A DNA stretch of 64,000 bases from Sphaerolaimus hirsutus (Eukaryota; Nematoda; Chromadorea; Monhysterida; Sphaerolaimidae): NCBI GenBank assembly GCA_964036195.1, contig OZ038450.1, positions 5,768,701 through 5,832,700 on the forward strand, given 5' to 3'. Below are positions 44,980-58,099 of the stretch, piece by piece. The position numbers were made by a program, and so were the translations under genes. Position 1 is the first letter of the stretch. Every line of letters starts with the position of its first letter. A model generated the notes under the pieces. That model was not told the origin of the DNA, did no database searches, and saw only the letters and a program-made list of their open reading frames with translations.

Positions 44980-46090
44980 AGTAAAATCTGCTAGTGAAAA
45001 AATGACTCCACCGCAAGATGAAACTAGTGATATAAAAATCACCATGGAGGCAGAAAAATGGCGCTAGCGCCAATACGCCACGGAGAAGCTCCCTGCTAGC
45101 CCACCGCAGTGCGAAGCATAAAAGAACGCCAGGGGCTACCGCCGAAACAAAAAGCGTTAAAAAATAAGACCCACTTCACTCACAATCAGATGAACTTGAC
45201 GACGTCACATCGCACAGAAATCGGCAGCGGCCTGCGGCCCCGCGCGACAAATGCACCGAAAATAACCTCCAAAATTTCCCCGCTGGCAGCATTTTTGGCC
45301 CTATTTTTTTACATGGTACGATATTTGGATAGCAAAGTTTTTGAATGAAAATCATCCTTTCATAATTGAACAGTATGAAGGTGCGTTCGTCTACACAACC
45401 GATTTTTTTGTAGATTCGTGAAATTTCTCATATTTATTTAAAAAACACGTTCATTCGGTAATATTGATTTCTACCAGTCGGAATGATTTCTACCTGAAGC
45501 TTAAAAACACCCAAAGAAAAAAGTTCTTAGACTACCACAAACAGTGAAACACAGCACAGACAAAATTCCCGTTTAGTACGAAACATAGACCTGTAAAAAT
45601 ACCTTGGTAAAATACAACAAGTAAATATTTATGTGAATACACGTGTAATTATGACTAAAACATGACTGTACCTTCATACACATTTTTCGATAAGCGATCA
45701 CTAAAGCTTGTTGCCTAAAAGTGGGAAATGTCGCGCACTTCACAAACATAGATAATGTTTTCACACCCAGAAAAAACCTTTTCGAACAGCGGAAAATCGC
45801 GAAAATGACCCCAAACCCGACATAAAAAACCTCACAAAAAAAAACAGAAAAGAAAAATATTCATCATACCTAACAACACCATGCACGATGGAAATTATCA
45901 TTCCGAATTCAGATGCCCTTCAAAACCAATGGTAAAATGAAAGTTATGAAATAGGCACTACACTGTGTCAATTTTTGTTTGTGAAATTTGCAGTTCAGCA
46001 TTGTTCGTAAACGGAAAGAAAATTTCCAGCGCAGATGGCGCCACAACACCTTCAGCCAACACGATACGAATGTATTTCCTCTACCCACGT
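44980..46090. other. No confident exon; upstream part of mS31 expected here
   Basis: A GC-rich patch at 45050-45120 and an open frame at 45109-45348 were considered, but no mS31-like N-terminus could be read. AT-rich otherwise. Confidence 0.35.
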
Positions 46091-46097
46091 AAACCAG

Positions 46098-46280
46098 GGG
46101 CAGTCCCAAGCCCTGTAAAGTGTAAACTAAAGTGTCAAATGTCAAATGCAAAGTAAAGTCAATCCGAACAAAAAAAGAAAAGATTTTATTACTGAACTTT
46201 GCATGACAATTGACAGTTTACTTTGCATTTGACTTTGCATTTGACACTTTACTTCACACTTTACGGGGCTTGGGACTGCC
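46098..46280. repeat. Family-A MITE, AGTCCCAAGCC subfamily, with 5-bp duplication
   Basis: Ends GGGCAGTCCCAAGCCCTG and CGGGGCTTGGGACTGCC, flanked by ACCAG on both sides (46093-46097, 46281-46285), the same pentamer that flanks the AMPK gamma copy. Confidence 0.8.
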
Positions 46281-46443
46281 ACCAGTCAGTGTTGCAACGA
46301 TAAGTCGCTTCGAATATCCGAATAAAACGTCGATTATCATCAATTTTTTTCTAAATGCCGATTTTAAACATCGCAATCAACCAAAAGAAATATCGTTGCA
46401 ACCCCACAACCAAATGCAATTATCGCCTAACTGCCGACACCTA

Positions 46444-46650
46444 CTACACAATGGCCCTACACAAACCACTTAACAACCGAAAATTCAAAAAATGATAAGT
46501 CTGTTTTGAACACATTTGAGTTTGAAGAATTTACGGTTTCCATCAGCAGCAATTGACGAACGCCTCATTCCGGTAAACTCAAAGGTGTTCAAACAGATTT
46601 ATCAGTTTTGGAAATTTTGGCCGTCAACTAAATAGTCTGCGCGGGCACAC
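46444..46650. repeat. Family-C-related MITE
   Basis: TGGCCCTACACAAACCACTT at left and GTCAACTAAATAGTCTGCGC at right, with ATGATAAGTCTGTTTTGAAC and its inverse inside, as in the 29.2-kb copy. Confidence 0.5.
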
Positions 46651-46673
46651 GGACGGCAGGAAAAACCAAACTA

Positions 46674-49600
46674 TCACTGTTTGGCGAAATTGACACCTTT
46701 CTTGATGCTGGCCTGCAGTTCGGGCACGGCGGCCTTCACCAATTTCTCCTCGTACGAGCTCAGCTTGCCCAGGCCCAGACTCGACTCGGCGCCGTTTTTC
46801 TATGTTTTTAAGTGAGAGGTTTTTTAAGTGAGAGTTTTTTAAGTGGGAGTTTTTTAAGTGGGAGTTATTAAGTGGGAGTTTTTTAAGTGGGAGTTTTTAT
46901 GTGGGAGCGATAGATGATCGTGATCGGCGATTTTGGAAGTGATAATATCGATAACTCCCGCAAACTGACAACACCATCGGTCTACACCATTTACCGCAAA
47001 GCCGCACCGTACACTACCGAAACCGTAACTCACCCCCAGTTTGAGCGGCGTGGAGAAGTAGTCGACGCCGGCCACGTCCTTGGACTGCACGTAGGCGCAC
47101 TCGACCACCGGCTCGCCGTGCATGCCGCGCAGCAGCGACTCGGTGAAGCGCGCCGCCGCGAACGCCATCGACAGGGTCGCCGAGCCCTAAGCTCATTATG
47201 GGTACATGTTCAATGTGCTGCTTAAGGTCAGGGTGGTTTATTGGCACTTGAAGAGTTTCATTCTAAATGTGCACATTTTTAGATTTTTCAAAATCGCATT
47301 TTAAAGTTTGGCGTTGGCCCCACAGCGCCACGTTTGAGTGTCGATTCTTGCCCCGCACTTTTTGGATACCTCAAACATATTTCTAAATTTTTTGTACATA
47401 TTACCACCATTGGCCCGTGACGTAAACATAAGTTATAGTACATTTTACTGACCGTTCTTCAGAGTTTCATTTCGAAAGTGCACGCGTGCATTTAGTGAAC
47501 TTGGCGCTTGTGCACTTTCGTTTTGAAACTCAGAATTTTTACTCAGAGAATGCTTACCGGTACCGTATTTCCACGAAATACCCCCCTCAAAATAGGCACT
47601 ATGAATTAATAACCCCCCCCCCTCGAAATACCCCCCCCCCCAAATTGAGTGTAAATAGAACGTACATGACAAAAGGTGACACGCAAGGTTAAAGCCATTA
47701 TTAGACTAATTATTATTATTTTTATTATCTCGGGAACGAGATGGACTATAACAAAAAATTTTTTTTGCTAAAATGGGCAAAGCTATACGTGGACATAAAA
47801 TCCACGCCTAACTCGATTTTTCTGGATTTGGCGCTTGTGCACATTTGGAATGAAACTCTTCACTTGGCGGTCCGGGTGAAAAGGGGATCCCGAACTGCTG
47901 CCAATTATTGAACCCTGTAAAATGTAAAGTGTAAAATGTCATACAAAATTGTCAACTGTCATGCAAAGTGAAGCAGTTTCATCAATAAAAGCGTCTTCTC
48001 TTTTAATTTAAGCATGACATTTTACACTTGACTAGGGTTCAAAGGAGAACACGGTCTCGGTCAGGCAAAAATAAAAGTATACTCGGCGGACCGCGCGCTA
48101 TGCATTTTTTGGAAGGAAACACTCCATCATAACGTCATCATTAAAAAAATAAAAATAATTCCAGCAAAAATAGAAAAAAATGACGGGTAAAAAAATTTAT
48201 CCGACTCCGCCTACGCGACTCCGCCTTTTTCTTAAAAAAATTTTTTTTCTTTTTGTGAAAGTGCATACATAAGTATCCAGCTCGCGCGTTATCGACCAAG
48301 AAATAAATAATTTTGGGCGCATACTTTGCGGTCCGCCAGTATACCTATCGATCCAGATCCTGAGTACCCAGTCGCGTTTTCATACACAAAAACTAATTTC
48401 ACGATTGAATTTCGGTGATAAACAACAATCCCCGTTGTGATAAACAACAATCCCCAACGATCCCGATACCGCATCCGAAAATTTTCGGGATTTTGCGGTC
48501 CCGATACCGAAACCTCAATCCGGTCCCGATCCCGAAAACTCAAAAAACGAATCCCGATCCCGAAAAGTCGATCTCGTTCGAACCCCACTGACAGTTCAAG
48601 TTTCTCTCTCAACACTCAAACCTCTGCAAAAAAACGCACCGCTCCCGCCTTTGCCTTGACGACTTCCGTGCCGGCGTCCTGAATCCTGGCGGTGAGCTTC
48701 TCCAGGGCGGCCTGGTCGAAGTGGACGCGCGGCTTGCACTGGCTGATCAGGGGGATGATGGTGACGCCCGCGTGCCCGCCCACCACGGGGCAGTTCACTT
48801 GGAGCACGTCTAGGGCCTGGGAGAGCGGAGTTTAGCGGGTGAATTATGCAGCTGGAGAAGTAAGTTAACCGGTTTAGAAGTGAGAAGTAGAAAGCTAAAA
48901 GCGAAGTAAAATTAGACGTGAAATGAGAAGTAAAAAGTTCAAAACTAAGTAAAATTGGAAGTTGAAAAAGTTAAAGGTTTACTTCGCTTTTTTTGTTTAC
49001 TCATTAAATCACTTCTCATACCTTATTTTACTTCGCTTTTCAACCTTTTACCTCTGACTAAAATGTTTTTTTGTTACAGATGTTTGCGGAACCCCTGATT
49101 GCAGTTTGTAGTGTAATCTAACAAATATAATCTGAATAACCAAACCGTTTAGTTTTTGCTAGTGGATTTTAGCACACTTCCGTTTTACCTTTCCGTTTTC
49201 CGGCAACAAATTTTCTTGCCTTTCCGTTTTTTCACAAAAAAATTATTGGCAATTCTCTTCTAGTTCACCCTCGGCCAAGCACTAAAATCACTTCCTTCCA
49301 CCGATTTGGACATTGTCAAACTACTTACCTTCGCGTCGGCAATGAACGCATTCGACCGAACGATGTCCAGCGTGGTCACACCGAAAATGCGCCTGGGGTC
49401 GAGCTTGCCCGCCTTGGCGAACACCTCGCACGCGATCGGCACAGTGCTGTTCACCTGCGGCAGTACATAGGGGGGGGGGGGGTAAATGACGCACATCGAA
49501 GTAGGGTGAAACGAGATTGAATGACATTTTTCGGTCCGAGACCAGAGGATCTCGAATAGGGATAGGACGATATATCGTATCGAATTTCGACTAGTTTTTC

Positions 49601-50698
49601 GTATCGATATATAATTTTTTATATCACAAATCGAATAGTGACTTTTTATTTATACCGTATTCGACCATTTTTCCTATTGAATATCGATATCGAGGGTCCA
49701 TATCAACATCGAATACCGAATTAAAATTTATCGAAAAATCATATCGACTCAAACCTAGTCTCGGACCCCCGACATCTAGTTGAGTCGAGGATCAGACAGA
49801 ATTTTATATTTTTCGAGACCGAGACCGGTAAGTCTGAACAATCTGTCAAGACCCAAGACCGAAATATCGTTTAAACCATATATCAAACTTACCGGGTTTG
49901 TAATAATTCCGAACATGGCCGTGGGACACACGCTGGTGGCTATTTCGGCGATTTTCTTCACAATGCCCGCATTCGTGTTGAATAGATCGTCGCGAGTCAT
50001 GCCTGGGAAGCAGAGAGAACTTTTATCACAATATTAATAGCAAAAAAATTAAGCAAAAATTAAAATTACCTGGTTTCCTTGGGACTCCGGCCGGAATGAT
50101 TACGACATCGGCGCCTTTGAGTGCGTCGGCGATTTGCTCGTCGCCCATGAAGCCGGTCACCTGAAAATGCATCGACAAAACAGTCGTCACAGGGCTAAAT
50201 ACACATTGGTTGGTATAGTAAAATGTACAATTTAATTTATGGCTGTGTATTTTTATAACTCCGACCGAACCGAGTTCAGGTTGAAAAACACACTTTATAG
50301 AAAAAATTATAAATTCGGAAATTAGAGCACTTTTTCCTATTTTTTGTGGGATTTCTAGTTAATAACTCACCTATCATGCCAATAAAGAACAATCTTATCT
50401 TCATATTGATCCATATTTTTGAAAATGTCGAAATTCGAACCGATTTGATTTAAAAAAAACTTATGTAACAAATATTTCAGATGGGTTGCCATCGTTAGCC
50501 ACCATCAGAAACCCTGATCCACCTAAACCTGTTCACCTTGGCTGGCGTGTTGCAGTGGGACAAGTCGGCGGCCACGCCGGGCGTGTGCACGATGTCATAC
50601 AGGCCGAGGCGCGAGATCATCGGGTTCAGTTTGAGCAGCAGACTCAGCGGCTGCCCGATGCCGCCCGACGCGCCCACCACCGCCACGTGCGCGCCGTG
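46674..50698 (-). CDS. MDH2: Mitochondrial malate dehydrogenase (transit-peptide exon missing)
   Basis: NAD-dependent malate-oxaloacetate oxidoreductase of the TCA cycle, matrix enzyme. Seven exons: 50698-50537, 50160-50070, 50002-49893, 49454-49329, 48816-48640, 47186-47034 and 46799-46674. All are canonical GT-AG with matching phases, giving 314 residues of mature enzyme. Visible features: Rossmann [34 protein letters not shown], the substrate-loop arginines [45 protein letters not shown], catalytic histidine in [13 protein letters not shown], and the C-terminus ending [11 protein letters not shown]-rich codon use contrasts with the introns. The first exon with the targeting peptide must lie above 50.7 kb but was not recognised; the intervening intron contains three nested transposons. 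Confidence 0.96.
47563..47645. repeat. Partial family-H element in an MDH2 intron
   Basis: Starts TACCGTATTTCCACGAAATA and has CCTCGAAATACCCCCC; one end only. Confidence 0.5.
47913..48035. repeat. Diverged family-A MITE in an MDH2 intron
   Basis: ACCCTGTAAAATGTAAAGTG, GTCATGCAAAGTG and the inverse AAGCATGACATTTTACACTT. Confidence 0.45.
48078..48343. mobile_element. Family-K element, short form
   Basis: Ends TATACTCGGCGGACCGC and TTTGCGGTCCGCCAGTATA. It shares the CACTCCATCATAACGTCATC and CAGCTCGCGCGTTATCGA blocks with the 33.9-kb copy. Confidence 0.7.
48350..48592. repeat. Decayed CCCGAT-type hAT-like element
   Basis: Has GGTCCCGATCCCGAAAACTC arrays and the end ATCTCGTTCGAACCCC. The left terminus is eroded. 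Confidence 0.5.
48855..49095. repeat. Decayed family-B MITE in an MDH2 intron
   Basis: AGAAGTGAGAAGTAGAAAGC at left; TTACTTCGCTTTT and TGTTTGCGGAACCCCTG at right. Confidence 0.45.
49556..49757. repeat. Decayed ATATCG-type hAT-like element in an MDH2 intron
   Basis: TAGGGATAGGACGATATATC at left and ATATCGACTCAAACCTA at right. Flanks atctcgaa and gtctcgga agree at 6 of 8. Confidence 0.5.
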
Positions 50699-50772
50699 CT
50701 GAGAGATTGCATGCATTGATTTTTACTAGTCTAGATCGGGTGCCTCTCGTGGACTAAAATGTGGGTAAAATG

Positions 50773-52146
50773 TAGGGTTCAAACGGGACCGCGGTCCCGG
50801 TACATGGTTCGGCAAAAAGTCGGGACTGGGGCGGTCCCCGTCCCGGTCCCGACACCACAGTCCCGGTCCCGGTCCCGACAATTGAAAAAAGCCAGTCCCG
50901 GTCCCGGTCCCGACCACCCATTCCCGGTCCCGGTCCCGGAATTTTATAGCGGTCCCGACAAGGGATGGCAAAAACGTATTTTTCAAAAAAAAATTTGCCA
51001 GAATTGGCACTTTTCTAAAGCGATTTTGTAGGAACATCTCAAAACTTTTTGCGCGCCAGCGCGCAAATACCCAGCCAATGATTACTATGTATTATTCCAT
51101 GATGTGACAGCGTTAGAAAGGTCCCCAACATGATTCTAGTTAGGGTTGGAAAAAAAACGTTTTTTTTAACTCGATGTTTTTTTTACAAAAAAACGTTTTT
51201 TTTAAAAGCTCCCAGATATGACCTAGTGTCAACATATATAGGTATATCAGACACTGGCAATACTCTGTGATGTTAAATATGACCATATAATGGCTGTGGA
51301 GCCATGGGATAGCATTATAAGTGGTGATTTGTGTCAAGAATATCCATTTTTCGTCGACATATCGTTCGTATATCGCCTTATAGTCGAATGTTCGTGACTT
51401 CAGGTAAAGTTTGGCACGGAATGGTGATCAAACAAGGTTATAAAATGAGGTTGTTACTTTGGGAGTGAAGTTACACACTGTGGAGGTACATGGAAGCACA
51501 TTACCTCAATATTATATATTACAGCAACATATGTCGGCTTATTCACCCATGGTAGCACATAGAAATGGATGTTTTGATACTAAAAATGCAACAAAACCAA
51601 TGAAAACAACCACCAATGTCAATTTGTCTGTGAAATTGCGCGCTTGCGCGCAAAAATTTTGCAAAATACCTAGTGCTTAGTACTAAAAATTTTGGCCGAT
51701 GTTTTTTTTTTAAAGTATATAACGATACCTATATTGTAGACGTTGGCGCCAACGCCAGCGCCAATACTGGCATGGCGATGGCACCTGCAACTGGCGCCGC
51801 CCCCCCCCCAAAAAAAAAATCCTGCGTACATTGCGTTTCATCATATATTCACAACTTCAAGTGAAGATGGCAATGGAATACTGCTTGAATAATGTTACAA
51901 GAAAAGGCTAATACATCGAGAGTGGTCCTTCACACAGTGGAGGTGTGTGGAACAACATTGGCTGGATATCACATACCAATAAGGTTCAAACAATACCGCG
52001 GTGCCGGTACCTGGTTCGGCAAATCCCAGTCCCGGTCCCGGTCCCGGTCCCGACAATTAAAAAAAGCCAGTCCCGGTCCCGGTCCCGACATGAGAAAATT
52101 TCTGGTCCCGATCCCGGTCCGAAAAACTGGTCCCGTTTGAACCCTA
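50773..52146. mobile_element. hAT-like element with CCCGGT satellite interior, composite
   Basis: Outer ends TAGGGTTCAAACGGGACC and GGTCCCGTTTGAACCCTA, with perfect 8-bp duplication gtaaaatg (50765-50772, 52147-52154). A second left end of the same family (GGTTCAAACAATACCGCGG, 51980) lies inside, so two copies are fused or one is inserted in the other, with a TAGGGTTG-family copy between. Confidence 0.75.
51141..51712. mobile_element. hAT-like element, TAGGGTTG family, right end lost
   Basis: Starts TAGGGTTGGAAAAAAAACG and matches the 11.0-kb copy up to GGCCGATGTTTT. It then runs into GGCGCCA-rich sequence. Confidence 0.65.
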
Positions 52147-52399
52147 GTAAAATGTCCCTTTATGTCAAATGTCATTCAAGGCGTTAAAACTCATGTAACA
52201 CACATAAATGACATTTTACAAAGCATTCCCATGACTTTTGACTGGTTGCACGACATTGACATTTTCCAGGGAATTTTATGACTTTCAAGGTTCGGCAGCT
52301 TGCACGACATTTGCCATTCCGCAGAGCATTATACATGACTTTTGACACTTTGCATGACATTTGACAGGGTCTGGGAGTGGCCTCTGGTCTCGTTTTCGA

Positions 52400-54840
52400 A
52401 GATTGGCACTGGAAAACCCAACAATTCGTCGCGTTGAGAGATCGACTTCTCAGTTCGCTCACAATAATCTGATTTTTTTGGACGAGTGCCAAGGTGGGAA
52501 TTCACTTCTATTGTCATTCAAACAACAGCAGCTACACAAAAAAAACATTCACGGACCCGTCCATGGTGGCAGTGACGCAGTACGGTGCCGGCGGCGGGTG
52601 TGATGCGACCGAACAGACCCATTACGAAGCGGGATTAATAGTTAGAGGTTGGGTAAATGATTCGCACGTTCACCCGGAATTTCGATGGAGTGAATTGAAC
52701 TGAATTGTCGGGTATGCTACAAAAAATTACGGTAATATTTAATTTCAACGCGATTCCGTGTAAGTAGTTGATGCACATTTCGAAAAACTGTATCAAAAAA
52801 AATTTGAAAAATATATATTTTAAGTCTACTGAGCTGGTTTTTAGAAGAGAAGTTGAGTAGAAATCTGAAACATTACTGTCCTTAATTTCCGTCACTACGG
52901 TACTGAAACGAGTGAAACAGTTACCAATGACTGTCCATTTATAAAAAATATTATTTGGATACCTAGGTCACTCACAGTTTCGTCGTACTTGATAGAAAAT
53001 CTCGGCAAGAAAACTGACAACAAGAAAACTGTTTCAAGCATCACTAATGAAGAGTTGCTTGCATTATTTCCCGTCAATTTAAACTTCGAAGCTTTGAGCC
53101 ATCAATTTATCATTTTGAATCTTTAAAGATAAAAATTGGACGCGTGCCAAGATTTTCAAATATTTTACTGACAGTCCACTCGTATATTTTTCATGGTGGC
53201 GATTCAAGTTTTATTGCATGATCTATTTCTCAGTTATTCTCTAAAATATCGTTACTTTCTAACTTGTGGTGCGCTATATAACCATATTCACTTTCCCGCC
53301 TAAAATCTGGCCCAAAATCTCTTCAAATCATAGCAGATCACACATATCACACCCTTTCATTCTTATCTCACAATCAACCCCCCCCCCCCCACAGTCACGC
53401 ACGCATCTGCCGTCAGAAGTGCGCCGCTGCAATTATCACTGCCGCGGCGCCAAGATAATGATTGCACCCTGCCGCCCTTCCCGCCCGCTCCTGCAGTCGC
53501 GTGCGTGTAGCTAACAAAGGCCCAGGGCTATTTAGCTGTTGCATAGTGGACAGTGTCCAGTTGGCTAATAGAGCTTTGCGTGCGGCGTGGCAGTGTCAAT
53601 GTTGCTTTCCGTGGAGTAATGATGTGCTACCGTTTTGGGTGGATTTTAGGGCTATTTGTTAGGTTTGGCACTGTGCCAGGTTGGGTATGGCTGGTTTGGT
53701 TCTGTGTTAACGCAAAAACGAATATGAAATGAACGGGCCGAAATGAAGAAAAAAATCTTATTAAAAGCGAATTTTGTAGACAAATGCCTGCCGATATGCA
53801 TTGCAATTTGTTAATTTTTAAAATACATTGTGTTTTTGAAGTTCAAAGTTTGAACAAATATTTGCATTTGTTTCAAGCTGGAATTAGGCCCATCACATGT
53901 CTAACCTTTTGCATGAATAGCAATAGTTCCTTGCTTTTATATATTATAAAGTATACGGTAGCATATAATGTGGGCTCACTTGTCTTCAGGACTTCAATTT
54001 CCGCGCAATTCGTGTGTTCCTTTCCGTGTGTTCGTATTTAGCGTTCATAACTGCACTTGTAGTTGAGTTGCGTCAACGCGTTTGCGTGCGTTCCCGTCAA
54101 TTCTAAATATTATACACGGCTGGTTTAATTTGTTCAGGCACAACTTTCATTCCCACATATTTTTGTGTTCGAAAACAACCCTCAAAACGCGTTTATTGTC
54201 CCGTTCCCCCTTCGAACGAGTCCAAATTCGATGGCGCGCCAGCGCTTTGCAAATGCAAATACAAATTCCGTCGCATGCGATGCAAGTAATCACGTTTTAG
54301 CATCGGGGGTCGCCCCGGCGCTAACGAATAACGATACTCGCCCATGCACGATGCTGATTGATATTCATAATCTCGTCAATGTCGCGTCGGGTTCTTCGAT
54401 AAATTTCATTCAATGTCGAATCGGATCAAAATGGCGCGGATTTGTGATTTCGGTTCCGCGCATTTGACCCGGACACGCTTCCGATGACTAAATAAATCAC
54501 GCTTTCATCGCCGAATCATAGTTTACATGCGCTAATCTGCCGGCCAGTGCGGAAATCCCATTTCAATTTATTGGTTCGCGTCGGCTTAGCGTTGAATTTC
54601 AGCGCAGTTTCAACTGCAGCTGGCCGACATGAGTGACCATTGGTCAGTTGTCGTGTCCATTTCAAAGTCCATTCGGGTGCGATTTATTTGATTTAGACGT
54701 GTTTGTGTTGCTAACGTTCGCGTAGGGTATTTTCGCTTAGTTTGAGCGTGTCGCGGCCATTTTGGAGCTCATTTTGAAACTTTGAGGACATATGTTTGCG
54801 TTAAATTATTAGCCCCAATTTGACAATTGCTCAAACAAGT
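52400..54840. other. No gene seen; several GC-richer patches
   Basis: 53400-53520 and 54060-54480 are GC-richer than their surroundings and might hold a promoter or a first exon (for instance of MDH2), but no readable exon was found. Confidence 0.35.
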
Positions 54841-54843
54841 ACC

Positions 54844-55042
54844 TACCGTATTTCCTCGAATTACCCCCCGGGGGGTTAAACGACGGGGGGTATTATTTCG
54901 CCAGATTTTTTTTGAAATCCCAGTACTAATTCGTCGTCTGTAACGTACGCAGATGTAGAAAATAGCAACAATATTTTTTTGGGGGGAGGGGTATTTTTCC
55001 CATAGTTTCCATTTTGAGGGGGTATTTTGAGAAAATACGGTA
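54844..55042. mobile_element. Family-H MITE, about 199 bp
   Basis: TACCGTATTTCCTCGAATTA at left, ATTTTGAGAAAATACGGTA at right. Confidence 0.75.
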
Positions 55043-55498
55043 TGTATAAAATGTACAACTCTATAGTCGATACACCACATTTCGCCGTTGAGATTTACTA
55101 CCGCGTATCATACGACATAATGGACATCCCTACCGCTTTCGCTGGCGCTTCTCCAAATATTTACTATCCAGATGCGATAAAGATAATGAATAGAGGCGAG
55201 ATTGTGTGCGCTCGCCGCTCGTGGGGCCAATTGCGTAAATTGGGATTGGCCCACGAACGGCCGGTTCCAAGCCAAAAGCCCCAATGAACTAGTGGTGGTA
55301 ATGCACCGGTGCCGTTGTAGAGTGTTTGCCGTACCGACACCGAAAGGCTTTGTTCGGTACCGCTCATATGCTACTGCAAATATTGACACTCCCAGTTTTG
55401 TCAGAGGGAAAAAGTTCGCCAGCGGCGAACACCACAATTGGTTTATTTAAAGTGAAAATATGATCCCGAATCATGACAAATGATTTGACTCTTAATCT

Positions 55499-55740
55499 GG
55501 TGCCAGTTCCGCAATATGAGGAGTGAGAAGTGAAATGGCAAAGGCAAAGTAAAAGCGTAAAGGCGAACTGAAATGGCAAGTGAATTGGCAGATGAAATGG
55601 CAAAAGCTGAGAGAAATTATTGTTTATTTTTATTTTTTTACTTCGCTTTTACCGATTCACTTGCCGTTTCACTTTGCCTTTGCGCTTTTACTTCGCCTTT
55701 GCCATTTCTCTTCGCAGTTCTCATTTTGCGGGATTGGCCC
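55499..55740. repeat. Family-B MITE
   Basis: GGTGCCAGTTCCGCAATATG at left and CATTTTGCGGGATTGGCCCC at right, with the usual GTGAAATGGCAAA arms. Confidence 0.75.
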
Positions 55741-55812
55741 CTGCACTATTGATAATCCCATTCCCGATTCCAATCCCTAAAATTCAGTCAACTCGAACCG
55801 TGCACACGGCAC

Positions 55813-55950
55813 TAGGGTGGCATATGGTATGGCCATGCGGTAAGCTGTACGGTACGGTAAATTTGCTCTTTTGCTGTAAACGGTACGGTACGGTAAATCT
55901 GAAAAGTGCAGTTCGCGGTACGTTACGGTACGGTAAATTCTACCACCCTA
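55813..55950. mobile_element. Small hAT-like MITE of ACGGTA repeats
   Basis: TAGGGTGGCATATGG ... TTCTACCACCCTA, flanks cacggcac (55805-55812) and cccggcac (55951-55958), 7 of 8 identical. Confidence 0.65.
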
Positions 55951-55959
55951 CCCGGCACC

Positions 55960-57280
55960 GTTTCCACCACTAGTTCACCGCACCGGACCAGCTGCATGCG
56001 ACGCGGTGCGGTGGCGCTGCTGCACGTTGCATCAGGCGCACCGCACCGCGCGTTAGTCATGATCGCATCATTATACGCTTTGCTTGCGTTTGCAACATGT
56101 TCGGAACGCCCCGCGAAATCTGTTTCTGAAGCCAGTGCGGCCGCAGCTGCCGCCGCACTGGCATTTCGTTAATTGGAGCTTGTCGGTGTACTGAATTAGC
56201 GCCGCGGCGGCTTGCAAATGAACGAACGCCGGTTTGCCGACACGCGCGGCTCATTTGCAGTCGATGGAAATTACACGGTTTGTAACGTTTGCGGCGCGAC
56301 GACAACACACTTTGCCTGATTAGCGGGGGTTCAGGGCAGCTGAAAATAAGGCTTTTCTGCGCTTCAAGGCGACACCGACTTTGCATAATTCATTCCATTC
56401 ACCCCTCAAGAGTCCACGCGTTTTGAAATCCGCCCATTGTCATAAGTCATATCAATATCCAAATCCGCCCAGTTGATTCCCACTTGTATTTTGTCCGGTT
56501 GACGGTTGGCACAAACGATGGCAAACGAGAATTTGAAAACGTTTTCGTGTTTTTTTTAAGTTTTTTAATTTTTTTAAATAAAAATTCAAAAATCAGCCAG
56601 TGTCTTAACAGTTTTGTTCAACGGGGTCTTTAAAAACGTTTTTTATCTTTCATCATTTCATATTTTTTTTAATTAATAATGTATTTTTTTAAATTAAAAA
56701 AATTTGCCATCTTCAATCCGCCCGCTGCCGCGGCGCTAATGCGATTGTTTATCCCTCAGCCAAGCGCCGGCCCTGTAACATTGTGGTTTGGGGGCCGGGC
56801 GGCCGGTCATCACTCATCCATGATCGTTCATTCGGCCGCGCGTGAAGGCCGTTTGAAGTGAGAATTTTCAGCCGGCGGCATGATTCCCCAGTTCTTTTAT
56901 CCCTGCTCGCCAGGCGTTCAGTTTTCGAGTTTACAGTTTTGGTTGAGCGGATTTGGTGGTGGGATTTTGTAGGTTTACCTAGGTTTCATTTACAGTGAGG
57001 TCGTGTAGAGATATTTTTTAATGTTATTGCGATATTTCTCACAAATTGCATTTCCTTCAATTGACTCTTTATGGCCAACGCCTGCAACTATTTAGTAGAA
57101 CTTTCTGATCTCTTGCTGATGATAAAAAAATGTATACCTGCTTCATTAAAAAGTCAATTTTTAACAATTTTTTCATTCATTTTGATTTTTAATTGTATGT
57201 TTTTGATTAAAAAATAAAATAAAATCAACTCTGAAAAAAATCATGTGCCATCCCTACTAATGGGTATTTAAATGGGTATC
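55960..57280. other. No gene seen
   Basis: A GC-rich patch at 56080-56300 is open in more than one frame but has no recognisable motif. AT-rich runs follow. Confidence 0.35.
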
Positions 57281-57288
57281 CAGATATC

Positions 57289-57724
57289 CAGGGCCGTATC
57301 CAGGGGGGGGGCGGGGGGGGCTGCAGCCCCCCCCCCTCCCGGGGCGAGACCAGAAAGTGACCGGAAAATTCGACTTTTTCAACGTCAGCGTAAAAATTTT
57401 TGCGCGCAAGCGCGCATTCTTCACCAGACATTAAGGTATTATCATCAGATTTGCTCCATGTGGCCGCGAATCGTTGTAAATACACTCAATGTTGTGCTTT
57501 TTGCTGTTTTGTATGTATATTTACATACATATACAGAGTTCCATGGCGCTGCCGCCAACGCCAATAGCGCCATGGCGTGGCGCCTACTAATGGCGCCAGC
57601 GTCATAGCGCCATTCCGCCACTATCTAGCTAAAATTTTAGGGGGGGGGGGGGCTGAGCCCCCCCCCTCGCCGGCCTCCGTAAACAAGCAGCCCCCCCCGC
57701 TCAAAAATCCTGGATACGTCCCTG
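57289..57724. mobile_element. hAT-like element, CAGGGACGTATCC family
   Basis: CAGGGCCGTATCCAGG ... CTGGATACGTCCCTG, with perfect 8-bp duplication cagatatc (57281-57288, 57725-57732). Confidence 0.9.
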
Positions 57725-58099
57725 CAGATATCTCCAACATTGTAGTGTGCCACAGGGTCATTCTGTATTTGTCAATATTCTTTTTCTAGGTAAAGATAGC
57801 TATTTCTGTCTGTGGAGAAGGAATATTTTTTTAGAAAACCACCGTTGGGCATGTCTGATGCGTATGTGGCGGTTTTCTTTACGGTTTGATTGCGATAGAA
57901 TGAAATCGAACCGCAAGTCAACGCTCTGTGCATTTCAAATGCAATGTTTGCCGCCCGAGTTGTTATGCTTTTTCCCGTTATTTTTTTACGAAATCCATTG
58001 CATGTGCCTTCTACTCACTAATGCACACTTATGCAGTTTCCTTTGTTTTTAAGGTCGACCTATGGCTCCACATCTAAAAAAACTTTACATAATATAGCA

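Larger units (their letters stand above)
50738..52387. repeat. Family-A MITE split by a hAT-like composite, upstream of the MDH2 exons
   Basis: The left end GGTGCCTCTCGTGGACTAAA is diverged; after the insertion GTAAAATGTCCCTTTATGTC resumes and ends ACAGGGTCTGGGAGTGGCC. It lies where the MDH2 first intron is expected. Confidence 0.6.

Noticed and set aside
52329-52517. Frame ending DELLGFPVPIFENETR next to a family-A end, considered as the MDH2 first exon
   Set aside because: It does not look like a mitochondrial targeting peptide, and no splice pair in the right phase was found.
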